Assembly: GCA_011032825.1 (NCBI GenBank) | Contig: JAADJZ010000007.1 | Span: 992,001-1,056,000 of the forward strand | DNA length: 64,000 nucleotides | Direction of reading: 5' to 3' | From: Massariosphaeria phaeospora | Taxonomy: Eukaryota; Ascomycota; Dothideomycetes; Pleosporales | Shown here: in pieces, positions 34,750 through 46,243 of the stretch | Position numbering within the stretch: position 1 is the first letter of the stretch | Layout: every line of letters begins with the position of its first letter | Translations under genes and position numbers: made by a program | The notes under the pieces: generated by a model | Told to the model about the DNA's origin: nothing | What the model saw: the letters and a program-made list of their open reading frames with translations, nothing else | Databases searched by the model: none

Positions 34750-36029
34750 GATTATTACTGTGCCAAGATATCAGAGTCTCGGCGTATTGGATGAAAAGCT
34801 GAGAGCGAGTAGAAAAACAAATGAAGTTTGTCGCAGAAGCACACGAAAACGTTTGTCTTGATCTCCTGGTGGGTGTGTTTAAGGGAAGGACAGCTAGACT
34901 GATTATCACACTACCCCGAAGACGTAAATAAGTACCCATTGATGAGACTCGCCGTAGATCTAATGCCCCGAGGAACCAATTCGCTCACCCCAATCGTCAA
35001 CCTCTCCAAGCCATGTTGGGCGCAAAGGCTTATACATCTCAGCCCCGAAGCCCCCAATCTCTTCAGTGAAACCCGTCTGCCAATCACGAACGTCAGGATG
35101 GCGGAGACGCCATGAGCCGTGGGCAGAGCGAGCATAGCTTGTTTCTGAAAGGGTCCAAAGCAAACACCGCGAGGATTACGGAGCTAAATGCCTAAGCAGA
35201 GGTGTTGAGCCGAGTTCCCCTTTTCCAGGTGGGGGTTGATATGACGTACTGGAGGGTTCCGGCCCCGCGCCTTCGGTTCGTGGACGCTTACCGTAACTGG
35301 TCGTGCTAGCGCCTTGGCTGCTCTACCGCTGAATCCAGGCTGCGACCTCGCCCGACGCTGGTGCACTGGTGGAGTGCTCGTTCATAATGCGCACATTCCA
35401 GACCTTGTGATACTGCGCCTCCGTTGAGGGTACCAGGAAGATTGCGGCATGGAACATTGATAGCCTCACCGAGGTAAGCCGATGACGGCGAGGTGGTACG
35501 GAGAACCCGTGGCTTGTCTGCCAACGAAAAGAAACCCGTATATGATTTTGAACTCGAATCTGGCACTGACATAGTTTTGATAGAGAAGCAATCATGCAAG
35601 CCCAGTCGAAGATTTAGTCAATCCCTCTACACAGGTTCACTAAGATATATCGGTACGTCTCTCTGAAAGTCTCGATCCAGGAGCATTGCATCGACCTCAA
35701 TACTACGACTCCCAAAATCATCCAGAACACCATTTTACTACTTTCTCACGCGCTGCTGCAGGGTGACAAGAGTCGAAACACATTACTAATCAAGCTTCCA
35801 GAATCGGTTCGTCGGGTGGACCGTCTTGCGTCGCAACTCACTAGGCTTTTGCGCAAGGACACATACAAGCTAACAAGAGAGATGATGCACGGCGAAACTT
35901 AAAGAGATATAGGCATACAAACTTGGGAGTTAAATTCGACTCATATTTGGCAGTTGCTTAGAGTGGCCTGGAAAGAGCAAGTTCACCCTGCTCTGGCCCC
36001 CCTCTCTCTCCATAGAGCGCTCTATAGAG
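34750..36029. other. 1.3-kb intergenic region
   Basis: Between the FAD oxidase start and the C2H2 gene stop (both on -). An ATG-less open stretch at 35618-35902 (+) reads like amphipathic helices, but it has no start and no domain. No tRNA or gene can be supported. Confidence 0.4.
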
Positions 36030-38066
36030 CTACTCTCTTCTTCTCTCTCTGAGAATCACTGGTTGCTTTCCCCGATGGGTTCGTAAGTGGTCCGTTAACA
36101 TACTTTGCAGTCCAGCTATCACTGCATCATCCGCACCTACCAGCGCCTTATTTGCCCACTCTTTAGTCCCTTCTTCCCATTTGGCTGGATCCTTTGCCCA
36201 TTCAGGTCCCCCATCTCTGATTTTGTACCTCTTCGGTTTCCTGGGTTTTATATCCGTGTCGCTATAACCCGAAGAATCCGACGAGTTCTGGTCTTCCGAT
36301 CGCGCTCCTGCTTGAGCGTTTGATGAGTGATTAGACTCGTTGTCAGTCCCATCTAGAACCAAATTTCTAGGTAACGCGAAGGTGGAAATCTGCTCTTGGT
36401 GGAAGGCCATATGTTGATGGAAGCCTTTTGGGAATGGTGCTTGTATAAGACAAAACGGACATGTATCTCGCTCATCTTGATGTGTGGATTCGGAAAAGTT
36501 GGCGAGCTGTTGCGCTTGCGGTGTTGTTAAATCAACGTGGGTATCGAGGAGGTGCTTTCGAAAATCTTCTTTGGTTAGGAATGATGCTCCAATATGCTCG
36601 TGACATTGCCAAAATCGAAGGTGGGCTAGTCGTTCGTGCTCTAGCCACGTGTACCTGCTGGTGTACAGTTGCTCACCAGTCAGACAATCGGGGTATGTAC
36701 AAACATAAGGCTGTAAATCATGAAGCACATGAGATCTGTAAGCTAATCATTAGTATATGTTTGATCTAAATCAAATAGGTCTCACCTCCAAGCTTTGCCT
36801 TTGCCTTGGCGGGAAGGGCACATTACATGGCAATACGGACACATGAACTCGGTCTTTGAATGTACTTCTGGCGGCTCAGGAGGCAAATCGACTTTCTTTC
36901 CATCCAGCCCGTATGCAGTAGTTGCGTAGGATATCACGGTCTCAGTATCCAACTTGTCTTCGACCTCCTTGTTGAAAAATGTAGCCTCAGTTCCGGAAAC
37001 TACAGTTTTTGGTCGGCTTGATGGTAGCTCGGGGACTCTCGGCTGGTCATTCGATAAGCCAGTAACCAAAGGCAACAAGGTAGGTAGATTGGAAGAAAGC
37101 TCTTGCGGACGCGGATCGGTGGGCTTTTGCTCTGGTTGAGCAAGTTTCAGTGCGTGCCTTCGCCAGTACGCAAAGTGTCGGCGCCGATCGGTAATGGACC
37201 GTGCCAAGCGCTTCGCAAGGGTTTCATCAGTAGTGACTGAATATTGCTCTAGACGTGTTCCTTTTAGCGTCTGCACAACCTCTTCAGTTAAACATGGCCA
37301 TGGTACATGGTCAGATTCCGATGATTCGGAACTCCGTTCGGAGAGCTGGTCATCACTCGTAGTAGCCAACGTAGCGTGTGATCGGAGTTGATGAAGATGT
37401 TCATGTACATGCCTGCGATCCAGCTCCTCAAAAGCAAGGAAGATGTCGATTCCAGTGTCGACGTCCAGTTCTTTATGAATGAGTGCCTTGGAGGTCGTGG
37501 TTCGTGTTTTTGTGTTTCTGATCTTGAACGATAGGCGGTATAAAGATGTCACTAGCGATTTCATAGTTTGAGACAATTGTCCCAGCTCTGTTGCTTCTCC
37601 TGAGTCACCCGAAGTCTGGCTATCTTCACTGCCGGTATCTGAGGTTCCATCTGGATCGGGTTCAACTCGGAATTGCTCCTCGAGCGGTAAACGCTGTCCA
37701 GATACAATCTGATAACCTCCAGTTATGTCATCCATTAGCCCATACCGCCGTACAAGTATAGATTAGATGTGGAATAAGTTCCTTACATTGGACAAGTGTA
37801 TGGTCAAGACGATCAAGAAGTCCAAGAATCGAATTTCTCATCACAGCGGAGTCCCTTAATCGGACATCCAAGGAACTCGGACCTCTCTGTAAAGCACCTA
37901 GGCTACCCGCCCAAATTTTAAAGCGAGCAAACTCCCCGTCGACAGTGCCTCCATGAAGATTTCGATCTAGTGTGCCGTCATGGAGACTGCGAAGGAGTAG
38001 TCTAAATGAAGCAAGACATCTCGCCGACTGAGCCGCGAGATTACCAACATCGTCGTCATGATCCAT
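36030..38066 (-). CDS. C2H2-type zinc-finger domain protein (fungal-specific)
   Basis: Three exons, 37787-38066, 36786-37716 and 36030-36735, with introns of 70 and 50 nt, give 638 residues. The N-terminal segment LAAQSARCLASFRLLL and the W-A-GSLGALQRGPSSLDVRLRD block match the common N-terminus of a large fungal C2H2 family. The second exon ends in a Cys pair (MCPYCHVMCPS). Exon 3 carries QPYVCTYPDC and, further on, DTCPFCLIQAPFPKGFHQHMAFH, a C2H2-like finger. Acidic and Ser-rich stretches connect them. The role may be regulatory or part of fungal self/non-self systems, but it is not known. It is divergent from the DUF7580-type gene with only 189 bp between the starts. Confidence 0.75.
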
Positions 38067-38255
38067 GAGAGTTAATCGAAAACATAAATAAAGTCCTAAA
38101 GTGAGCTGACGGTCTCGGAATAAAGCACGATCGGACACTACGGTTGATGACGCCAAGCAAAGCAAAACTGCGGGGTACTGCTTCATCTCAGCCTGATCAC
38201 CAACACAACACAATCACGTTCAACTCTCAATTCAATCTTGCATTAACCCCAAGCA
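38067..38255. promoter_or_regulatory. Short bidirectional promoter
   Basis: 189 bp separate the divergent start codons of the C2H2-type gene (38066, -) and the DUF7580-type gene (38256, +). The region includes a CAACACAACACAATCACG leader-like stretch on the + side. Co-regulation is likely but not demonstrated. Confidence 0.5.
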
Positions 38256-40096
38256 ATGAAACGCCCATTTATGGCTACTGGGATAGAGGTAGCCGGTCTC
38301 GTCCTCGCAGCGATTCCACTCCTGATCGCGGCCATTGAGAACTACGAGCACACAATCGAGCCTACTGTGGCCTTTTTTCGATGGAAAGGAGAACTTTCAA
38401 AAGTTGTTGCTGACTTCACCGTTGTGTATGCATCATACAACCAGGCCTTGGAACTACTGTTACGACCAGTCGCGAGCAAGACTGACCTTATTCGTATGCT
38501 GGAAGATCCTAGCTGCGATCTTTGGACATTGGGTTCCAGTGCAAAAAACCTGCAAGCACATCTCGGGGCTGCTTATGGATCCTGTATGCTGGTTGTCGAT
38601 GGGATTGCATCGACACTGGTGGATATAGCCTCACATCTGAATATCGGAGGGCAAACTACCTCAAACGCCAAAGATCTGCGCGCATATCTTGAAGCAAACC
38701 CGCCAATATCAAGATCTCGAGAACTACGAGTTCAGTACACTTTCAAGGACAGGATAAAATTCACCATGAAGCGTCGGAAATGTAAAGAGCGGATAGAGAG
38801 TCTCCACAAATATGTCAAAACAATGGAAGACTTCAGTCAACGCGCCAAACAACTCGACGATACTGCGCCCAAGTCCCGATGGAAAGTTAAATTCGCGGGC
38901 TCCTTAACAACTATACAAGAGAATGCGGCTGAGTTACACAAGGCACTAGTATCACGGTGGTGTCTATCTAATCCAACGCATCGTGTAGCACTTCTTTTAG
39001 AACAGCGACTGGTCGAAATGGAGTCAGGAAAGAAACGTTTACCAAGGAGTAGCTTAAAAGATGCGAATGAATCTGCGGATTGTTTTGTGGTATTGCTGAA
39101 TGAACACTCGACAAAGTCAGACTGGATAGAAACCGAAATTCGGATTGTCGACGTCCCCTTGAGGTATGACAGTATGACTCTGTAGATCTGTGGTACAACC
39201 ATACTAATGCAAATTTACAGTGGCAAAGGGAAAAGCAATGTGACGCTTATCGTGTCTCCACCTTCAAGTCAAACCACCCAGACCCCGTATTCCGATCCTG
39301 CTAAATTGGCTGAAGTGGATGAGTTATGTCCGTATCTACAAAACAACTCTATTCCCAGTATTGGCTTTTGTATAGACGAGTGCAGGAAACTACGCGTCTA
39401 CGACTCGAATACTACGAAGAACATCCTAACCGATTGTACTTTAACACTGGACAAGGTTCTACCGATACTGTCCAGCCGGCTTGCAAATGGAGATCTCTAC
39501 ACATTATCGATCACCTTAACAACAGCTGTTTTTCAGCTGATAGAGACACCGTGGTTTGATCAATCGTGGGACAAGACAGCCATTGCATTTCCAAAGACAG
39601 GGGTGGGGTCGTTCAACGTAAACATCAAGCGTCCTTTATTAATCCGCAACTTCCACGAAGGTATTCACTCTCATCCGTAACTCAGTAGGGAACCCAATGC
39701 TGACTTTTGGAAATTGAAGCCATGATACAGACTTCAGTAGGGAACATATCGCCTTCTGTCAGAGAGAGAAATGCATTACTCTCGCTAGGCATCATGTTAC
39801 TTGAGATAAAGAGTGCTCAGCCCATAGAAGCCATCCGCCTACCACAGGACTTAGGGATCAAACCTAGGCCAGATTATGATTCAGATCACAGAACAGCCAT
39901 GAGATGGCTCTTTGATGAAGAAGAGAATTGGGGCTTGAGTCATGGTTTTGCGTCTGCAATCACTAGTTGTTTGCAGGCTTATATAAATCCTCGGGCGAAC
40001 TTCGCGGATCCTGATTTTCGGTTCAACTTGGAGGAGACGATCATCAAACCATTACATGAGGAGATGAACTTTATACTTCATGGTCCGCCAACATAG
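38256..40096 (+). CDS. DUF7580-type protein with helical N-terminus
   Basis: Exons 38256-39163, 39221-39660 and 39720-40096, with introns of 57 and 59 nt, encode 574 residues. The N-terminus (GIEVAGLVLAAIPLLIAAIE, starting about residue 9) is the hallmark opening of fungal DUF7580 proteins. It leads into a long helical bundle with a basic region (TMKRRKCKERIESLHKY). The C-terminal third (LSITLTTAVFQLIETPW through SLGIMLLEIKSAQPIEA) resembles the C-lobe of a protein kinase without a visible catalytic loop. The ATG at 38271 would give the more usual short start and is an alternative. Function unknown; HeLo-like plus pseudokinase architecture is my inference. Confidence 0.8.
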
Positions 40097-40596
40097 TCGA
40101 GTTGCGTACTGGCACCAAGGCACCTAGGGTGCACTGGTTGTCTTGTAATCATACTATATGTTGTAATGAGGGTAGCTGGACATGAAGCTATCAGTCTAAC
40201 ATGCTGCTAGAGATTTCTTTCATCCGTCAAGTTACGTCAGAAACACTCAGGCTCCCAAGATAGTTCATGATGCATACTAGCCCCCACGGCGGGTTTATCA
40301 ACCGAACTACCCTATTATAAACGACCAACCACACAACGAGCCCCTCATTGCGCTTGGCAGGTTACGATCAACTAAGCGAGGAGAGACATTGTCTGACATC
40401 AACGCACACAACATCAGTATTGGATAGTGGAACCTACCACATAGGCGCTACTATAGAAATACCCGGAACATCTACATTATTGCGATGGGACGATCGGGCT
40501 ATTACAACAAGGAGAACGTATGAACTCCCACCTTGCCTTGAGAACAACTTATGACCAGCTGATGATTGCAAGAATGACCCAACGCAACGATCAGCC
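40097..40596. other. Intergenic region
   Basis: 500 bp between the DUF7580-type gene and the AAA pseudogene, both on +. Only short frames occur. Confidence 0.5.
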
Positions 40597-42668
40597 ATGC
40601 GTCGCGTAGCTCAAATGTCCTCAGAGAACTCTAGCAGTTCCAACGAGGATATTAGTTCTAAGTTGCGAAACGGTTCCGCTGACACTGTTACTTTTGACAA
40701 CCTTCACCATCTTTTCCAGTCCGGCGACATGGTCTACAAGACACAGTCTCCGCATCAAATATGCCAGGTGTGGCTGACTGGTCTTGTTGATAATGTAGTA
40801 TTCCAGATCGATGCGTACTACTTGGGCTGCGATGGCCTGATATTAATCCCAATCTGGGAGCGATTCAATATTCCTCGATACCAAGGGGAACGCCGGATAG
40901 TTGATATTGTTCTAAACCCCACTGTATACTTTGCAGATATTAGGGGAACGTTGCGAGATGCTATTCAGAGCGGAAAGTGGTATGTCATTCTGTCGACCAC
41001 GATGACTCATGTTGGTATGCGAGCATCTACTATGGGCGACCAAGGTTCATCAAGTAAAGAGACGTTGATTGTCGATATCAGTGTGTACCGCGAAGAACAT
41101 AAAGGAGAGATACTATTCCACACGTTCCCAGCGGATCAGTTTCCATCAGCACCGGCTGAGGTTCAGCTTGATTCATTGACCGACGAACACTACGCAATGT
41201 GCTCCAAAGATATTAGAGCATATAATCTGCAATCTCACGAATGGTGTAAGTATGAGATCATGTTCTAGCAACGTTTTCTAAGTAGGCATATATTGACAGA
41301 GCACAGCCAGGCTGCATGTCGACGACCTTGTAAAAATAACGTCGGATCCCAATCCGGTAGGGTTCGAAAATATTGCCCTCCCAGACGATCATATGAAGAT
41401 GATCAAGGCACTGCTGCGCACAAACAAAGGCCGCGAGCTCAAATGTCTTCTGCATGGTAAGTTCTAAGAACATCTTTCCAGTCTGTTGCTTTCCACCAGC
41501 TGCTAGCAAACACTTATGCACCTACAGGATCACCCGGCGTTGGAAAGACCTTTACGACTGAGTGCGCGGCAGACTTCATACAAAAGCCACTCTATTCGAT
41601 ATCAGGTCACGACCTTACTAGGAACGCTGAAAAGCTTGAGCAACAACTGATGCAACATATTCGCCGTGCCGCCAAATGGGATTGTGTATTAGTTTTCGAA
41701 GATGCAGACTACTTGCTCGAAAGGAGAGAGTATTGAGATCTCAACCGTAACGTTTGCGTGTCAGTATTTTTGCGCATACTGGAATACCACAGTAAGGGCA
41801 TACTGTTCATGACCGCCAGCGAAGGCATTGAATTCGATTCAGCCTTTAAATCCAAGATCCATGTATCATTGTACTGTAAGATCTTTCCTGCTGACATTAT
41901 TCTCCAATATTGATTGCCCCATCAGATCCACCACTTGACCAGAAACGTACTCTCGGAATCTGGCGCATGAATCTCGACAAAATCGATCGTTCCAACGATC
42001 TCTTCAGCAAATATTTCGATATTATGGAGTTTGGAAAAGCACACTGGGAAGATAATCCACGCTTACGCTATAACGGCCGACAGATTCGGGACGCCTTCAC
42101 TATCGCCGTAGGATTGGCTAAAAGTAGTCCTACACCAGAAGGCAGTTTTTTATTGGACGACGGACACTTCCGACAGGTAGCAGACATCCTCGAGAAGTTC
42201 GACGACCATATCTTTGCCGAGGAAGAGACACATTCCGATTCCGATTCCGAAGCCATTCCCAGCGTATACGCCGAGGACGAGGACACACGGTCAGACGATA
42301 GCCAAGTAAGCGCTATCTATCTATTTAAATACTGAACCACACTAACTTTGATTAGCTATATTCAGATCTTGGACCTGTTCCCGGCATAGACGGCGAGGAC
42401 GAGGACGTACAGTCAGACAACAGCTCGGTTAGCATCTATCTTATTTATTATAATAGTGAACCACACTAACTTTGACCAGCTAAACTCAGATTTCAGGCCT
42501 GATTTGGTTGATGCGTCCAATATCTCGAAGAATTTCGAAGTGAGCGAGCATCAGAGGCGGGAGCGAACAGGAGGCCGGCGCGGTGAGGAGGAAGCAATTC
42601 GCGAGGCAGAACGGGAAATTGCCGATTTGAGGGCGAGGAGGGCGTCGTATTATCGCAGGCCTGACTAG
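40597..42668 (+). pseudogene. AAA ATPase gene interrupted by one in-frame TGA
   Basis: Six exons can be built with matching phases: 40597-41245, 41307-41456, 41528-41875, 41926-42305, 42356-42427 and 42480-42668. They make 595 codons. The N-terminal domain is typical of large fungal AAA proteins. The AAA core has Walker A GSPGVGKT, Walker B CVLVFEDAD, and KSKIHVSLYYPPLD. The single defect in the core is TGA at 41734-41736, between LLERREY and DLNRN, where the family continues without a gap. A second likely lesion is at the 3' end. The frame closes at TAG 42666-42668, but a charged 46-codon frame continues in another phase to 42808, joined by a near-duplicated 5-bp GACTA/GACTC. Either a recent pseudogene, a null allele, or a sequencing error at the TGA. 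Confidence 0.8.
42273..42491 (+). repeat. Tandem duplication of an exon-intron unit
   Basis: Unit 1 (42273-42367) and unit 2 (42395-42491) each contain an acidic exon end (GAGGACGAGGAC... with TCAGAC), a complete 50-52-nt intron, and the start of the next exon. The two intron 3' ends share the block ACCACACTAACTTTGA followed by TTAG or CCAG. Both copies keep splice signals and reading phase. Confidence 0.8.
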
Positions 42669-43269
42669 ACTCGGGGGATGTGGAACGGCTGAGTTGGCAG
42701 AAGATTGAGGCCGGGGAAGCCGGACGAAGAGCACATACTGAGGTCGAAGAACTAAGACACGAAGGTTTCCACGTACCGCTTAGAGAGCGTCCGTTTGGGA
42801 GAAGGTAGAATCAGTCTGATTTGTCCACTCGCCTAGCGCAACTACCAAGTTGAACTAGCTGTCATGTGCCTCGAAAGGGTCTTACTGATTGATCCAAGAC
42901 CTAAAAGCAATTAGACTGAATAGTAGATTTTAGTCTGTCAATGTGCTTTATACATATGAATACCTGGCTGCAAAATTTTGTTGCCTGCGGGCCTTTTTTT
43001 GAAATACGTGATTTGTGTTCTGAGATACGAGGGGCTTTGATCTCATATTTGTGTACTGGCTAAAACCCCAAAAAACTATAAAATGATACCTGGCTAATGC
43101 AATCCGAGAACGCCAGAAACGAATGAATGATACCTGAATGACCCGTCAAAACATCTTGCCGCCGCCAAAGAGAAAGTTCATAAGCAAGTATTGTCAAATG
43201 CGAAGCCCAGCTCAACACCTCAAAAAGTCCCCAACCCACTTCTTGCAGCTTTCATATGCGTCACCGCCA
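42669..43269. other. Intergenic region with out-of-frame C-terminal remnant
   Basis: The first 140 bp continue an open, Glu/Arg-rich frame that fits the end of the AAA gene in a shifted phase. The rest is AT-rich spacer up to the MFS transporter stop. Confidence 0.5.
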
Positions 43270-44910
43270 TTACACGTTCGCCATGCGCACATCAGAGACC
43301 CTCGGTTTCCACTTGGTCGACATGCGCGCCGGCACCTTCTCGTCAAACATCTGATCCGTTTCGATGATACTCCTGCCCTTCATCTCCGGCACCAAAATCC
43401 ACATGCCGAAAGCCGCAATCAAAGAAAGCACGCCATGTACGAACCCCGTCTTTGCTTTCAGATTCAGATAATCCGGGTTGTAGAAAAACGGCAGCACAAA
43501 GTTAGCCACGATGGTGGAGGTGTAGGCCGCCATGCCGCCGATTGCTTGTGATTTTGCCCGAAGACGCAGAGCGCTCGTCTCGCTCATAATGGCGTAGGAT
43601 GCTGGCCAGCAACCTAGACCGCAGACGACAATTATGCAGACTGCGATTGCCGCAGTCGACCAGGGGGTGATCGAGTCATTGTGCCAGAAGCCGGATATGC
43701 CCATGCCGGACCAGAGCGCTGCGGCGATGAGAAGGGTTGTGACAGTCAGTTTGCGGCGACCGATGTTCGAGAGCGTCCACGAGGAGCCTACGTTAGCGGC
43801 GAGCCCGCAGAGGATACCGCCGATGAGGAAGAGGATGCTCGTGCTGGGCTTCATGCCGACCTGTTGGAGGAAATATGAGACGCTAGATAGGAGAGGGAGA
43901 CCGAAAAGCTGGGGTAAGAAGTTGGCGTAGATGATGATGAAGCTGCGGCGGCGGTTGGCGCTGTTGAAGCAGTCCATGTATGAGATGTGCTCCGTAGTGT
44001 CCGCCTCTGTGTCGTTGGCATGGCGGAGTTTCTGAAGGGCGATGTCTACGTCGTTTTTGGGCGCGAGGAGTCGAGTGAGTGAGTTCCGGGCTCCAGCAAT
44101 GTCACCCTTTGCGATAAGGTATGGTGGACTTTCGGGAAGTAAAAAGGACATGACAAAAGGCGCTATGGATAGCGCCCATTGAGACGCAAGAGCAATAAGG
44201 TATGCGTTTTGGTTGTCGATGCCTTCGCAGGCGAAGACGACGAGAGCCCCCGTGAGTTGGCCAAGCAAAGTGATGGCTGGAAATAAAGCCATCGCCATGC
44301 CCTTTAGAGCGACCGGTACGTTTTCCGAAATGTACGTCAGCGTCGTGATTTTCATGATTGCGACGGCGAATCCCTGGATCATCTTGCCCGCTAGGAGCAT
44401 GCCTCGTTTACCGTCTTTGCTAGGTGGTTTGTTACTCAGGAAGATGATGAGGACGCTGAACACAATGATAGAGCTGCCAATCTGAAGACATCGCCTTCTC
44501 CCCATTCGATCTTGCAGTATGCCCCCTAGCGCGGCTCCGAGGGCCATCCCGACGGAGGGCATCGCTGACAATAGCGATACCCATATACCCGGGAGGATCC
44601 ATTTATCTTCTTCTGGCGCTTCGGTGGTGTCAGGCACGCCGTAGTCCTTCTGGAACGCTGGCACCGAGGTGATGACCCCTACGATGGAGAGATCATATCC
44701 GAAGAGGAGCACGACAGACAAGAGTCCAGCCAAATATAAACAGAACTTCGAGTACTGACGGACAGCCTTTCCGAGGGGCAGCTCTTCTGATTTCGATGCG
44801 AAGGTTGATGCTGAGCAGTTGGTATTTGTTTCGGTTTCTTCGATTGTGGCAGCTTCAGCTTTCGTGTTAGCGTATTCGGCCGCGTTGCTGGGGGTGGTGG
44901 TGGATCCCAT
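43270..44910 (-). CDS. MFS sugar transporter (alpha-glucoside/hexose porter type)
   Basis: A 546-residue intronless protein with about twelve membrane helices and cytosolic ends. Sugar-porter features are FGYDLSIVGVITSVPAFQ in helix 1, GGILQDRMGRRRCLQIGS (the D-R-x-G-R-R-motif), an LPESPPYLIAKGD motif after helix 6, the second-half SNIGRRKLT motif, and the PEMKGRSIIETDQMF terminus. Overall it is most like fungal alpha-glucoside:proton symporters such as maltose permeases. The substrate cannot be told from sequence alone. The polar N-terminal 45 residues are typical of regulated permeases. Confidence 0.85.
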   Translation of the reverse strand: MGSTTTPSNAAEYANTKAEAATIEETETNTNCSASTFASKSEELPLGKAVRQYSKFCLYLAGLLSVVLLFGYDLSIVGVITSVPAFQKDYGVPDTTEAPEEDKWILPGIWVSLLSAMPSVGMALGAALGGILQDRMGRRRCLQIGSSIIVFSVLIIFLSNKPPSKDGKRGMLLAGKMIQGFAVAIMKITTLTYISENVPVALKGMAMALFPAITLLGQLTGALVVFACEGIDNQNAYLIALASQWALSIAPFVMSFLLPESPPYLIAKGDIAGARNSLTRLLAPKNDVDIALQKLRHANDTEADTTEHISYMDCFNSANRRRSFIIIYANFLPQLFGLPLLSSVSYFLQQVGMKPSTSILFLIGGILCGLAANVGSSWTLSNIGRRKLTVTTLLIAAALWSGMGISGFWHNDSITPWSTAAIAVCIIVVCGLGCWPASYAIMSETSALRLRAKSQAIGGMAAYTSTIVANFVLPFFYNPDYLNLKAKTGFVHGVLSLIAAFGMWILVPEMKGRSIIETDQMFDEKVPARMSTKWKPRVSDVRMANV

Positions 44911-46243
44911 TTTGATGTGATGTGCCTTGAGGCGTTTGGGTTGCTTCTAATGGCGAGAGTAGCGGGTATATGTAGTGGCGAGTGTGGCTATGGTCTCTTG
45001 GGAGGATTGGGCATGACAGTGTCGAAGAGAGTCAGCTTCTTCTTTGGATACCCCGGATACCCCGCAAAAGTGAGTGCGGGTAAACTTATCACTTAGTTAG
45101 TACACATTGCTACTCCGGACTACGGTGCTACCCCAGGTCAAAAGGAACACTAACTTGATCTGCGACGGGGTTAAGGTAGGTCAAACGGCCGCGCTGTCGT
45201 CAAAGCCACGAAAAGTAGTCCTAGATGAGGTAATGGGAACGGTAGATCTTCCTGGGCAGGTGGTTTCATTCCTCTTGACAGGCAGACCGCGCGGCGCATT
45301 CTTAGATGAGGCATTGGCCCACAGACTTTTGCTTCGCAAGTGCGCCTCGATTGGGACGGATTATTTGTGGTCTGGTGCTGGCTTCGCTACTGGGAGCGTA
45401 CCTCGCAAAGGCGAAGTTCGCTCTCAGAGCCGGGACCGCTTATTAAATACTCGAAGTTTCTTTTTTAGTACGTCCCGTAATCCGTAACTTGACCCAGCTC
45501 AAAGACATACCAAGAAGAATTGTATGCTAATAGCTCTTGCTTAACCATTTATGGCTTCCCTTGGAAGTTGTTTTGTAGGTCATATTCCGTATTTTATCTT
45601 CAATCTTGCCAAGACTCTCCCATGACTCGTTTCACACTCACAAGCATTCCCCACCAGAGTCGTTGCCGCAAAGCCTCAATAAAGAATCGGAATAGGAAGA
45701 TTGCCTCGGCATCCACGTCTTTAACTATTGGCCACGGCAAATAAACACACACTGCGGGGTCTGTGTAACATAGTCGGCGTTACCTTTGTAGGGGATCCGC
45801 AGAGGTGAAACTTACCGCAGACATTGACAGAGAGGTTGACCACCTACACATGCCTCGGATCGAATAACATACACCATTGGCTCCTTGTATAGTCGCCGTC
45901 GAGACCGCGGAATTGATTGACGCGTCACCGTCAATCGGGTTTAGGTACAAGATAGACTACTGGTACTACCGGAGATGTTAATGAACGAGGTGGGCATCTA
46001 AGCCAGTCAGCCAGTGCAACTATGGACTGATCGTATAGAGACTTACATCGGCAGAAATCATACAATAGACAATCCCTCCGTCGTTTTTCTTCCAAAGAAT
46101 TCAGTTTCCTCCTAGCAGTAAACATTAATTGTATAGTTACTATTATTCTAATAAGCCTTCGTAGAAGCCTTGCCCATCGTAACCCACCAACCTGCGTCCT
46201 GTAACCCAGCAAATATTCAGCCATTGCAGTCATCCCGCATCAT
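44911..46243. other. 1.3-kb intergenic region
   Basis: Upstream of the MFS transporter (-) and downstream of the GH72 pseudogene (-). It holds a TACCCCGGATACCCCGC pair-like repeat near 45050-45065. No gene was recognised. Confidence 0.45.

Noticed and set aside
35618..35902. ATG-less + strand open frame of about 94 codons
   Set aside because: No start codon before the last residues, no domain and an upstream in-frame stop; possibly a relic but unsupported.
41730..41764. 35-nt GT-AG segment that would remove the AAA gene's TGA
   Set aside because: Too short for a fungal intron and it would delete the conserved DLNRN block and shift the frame.
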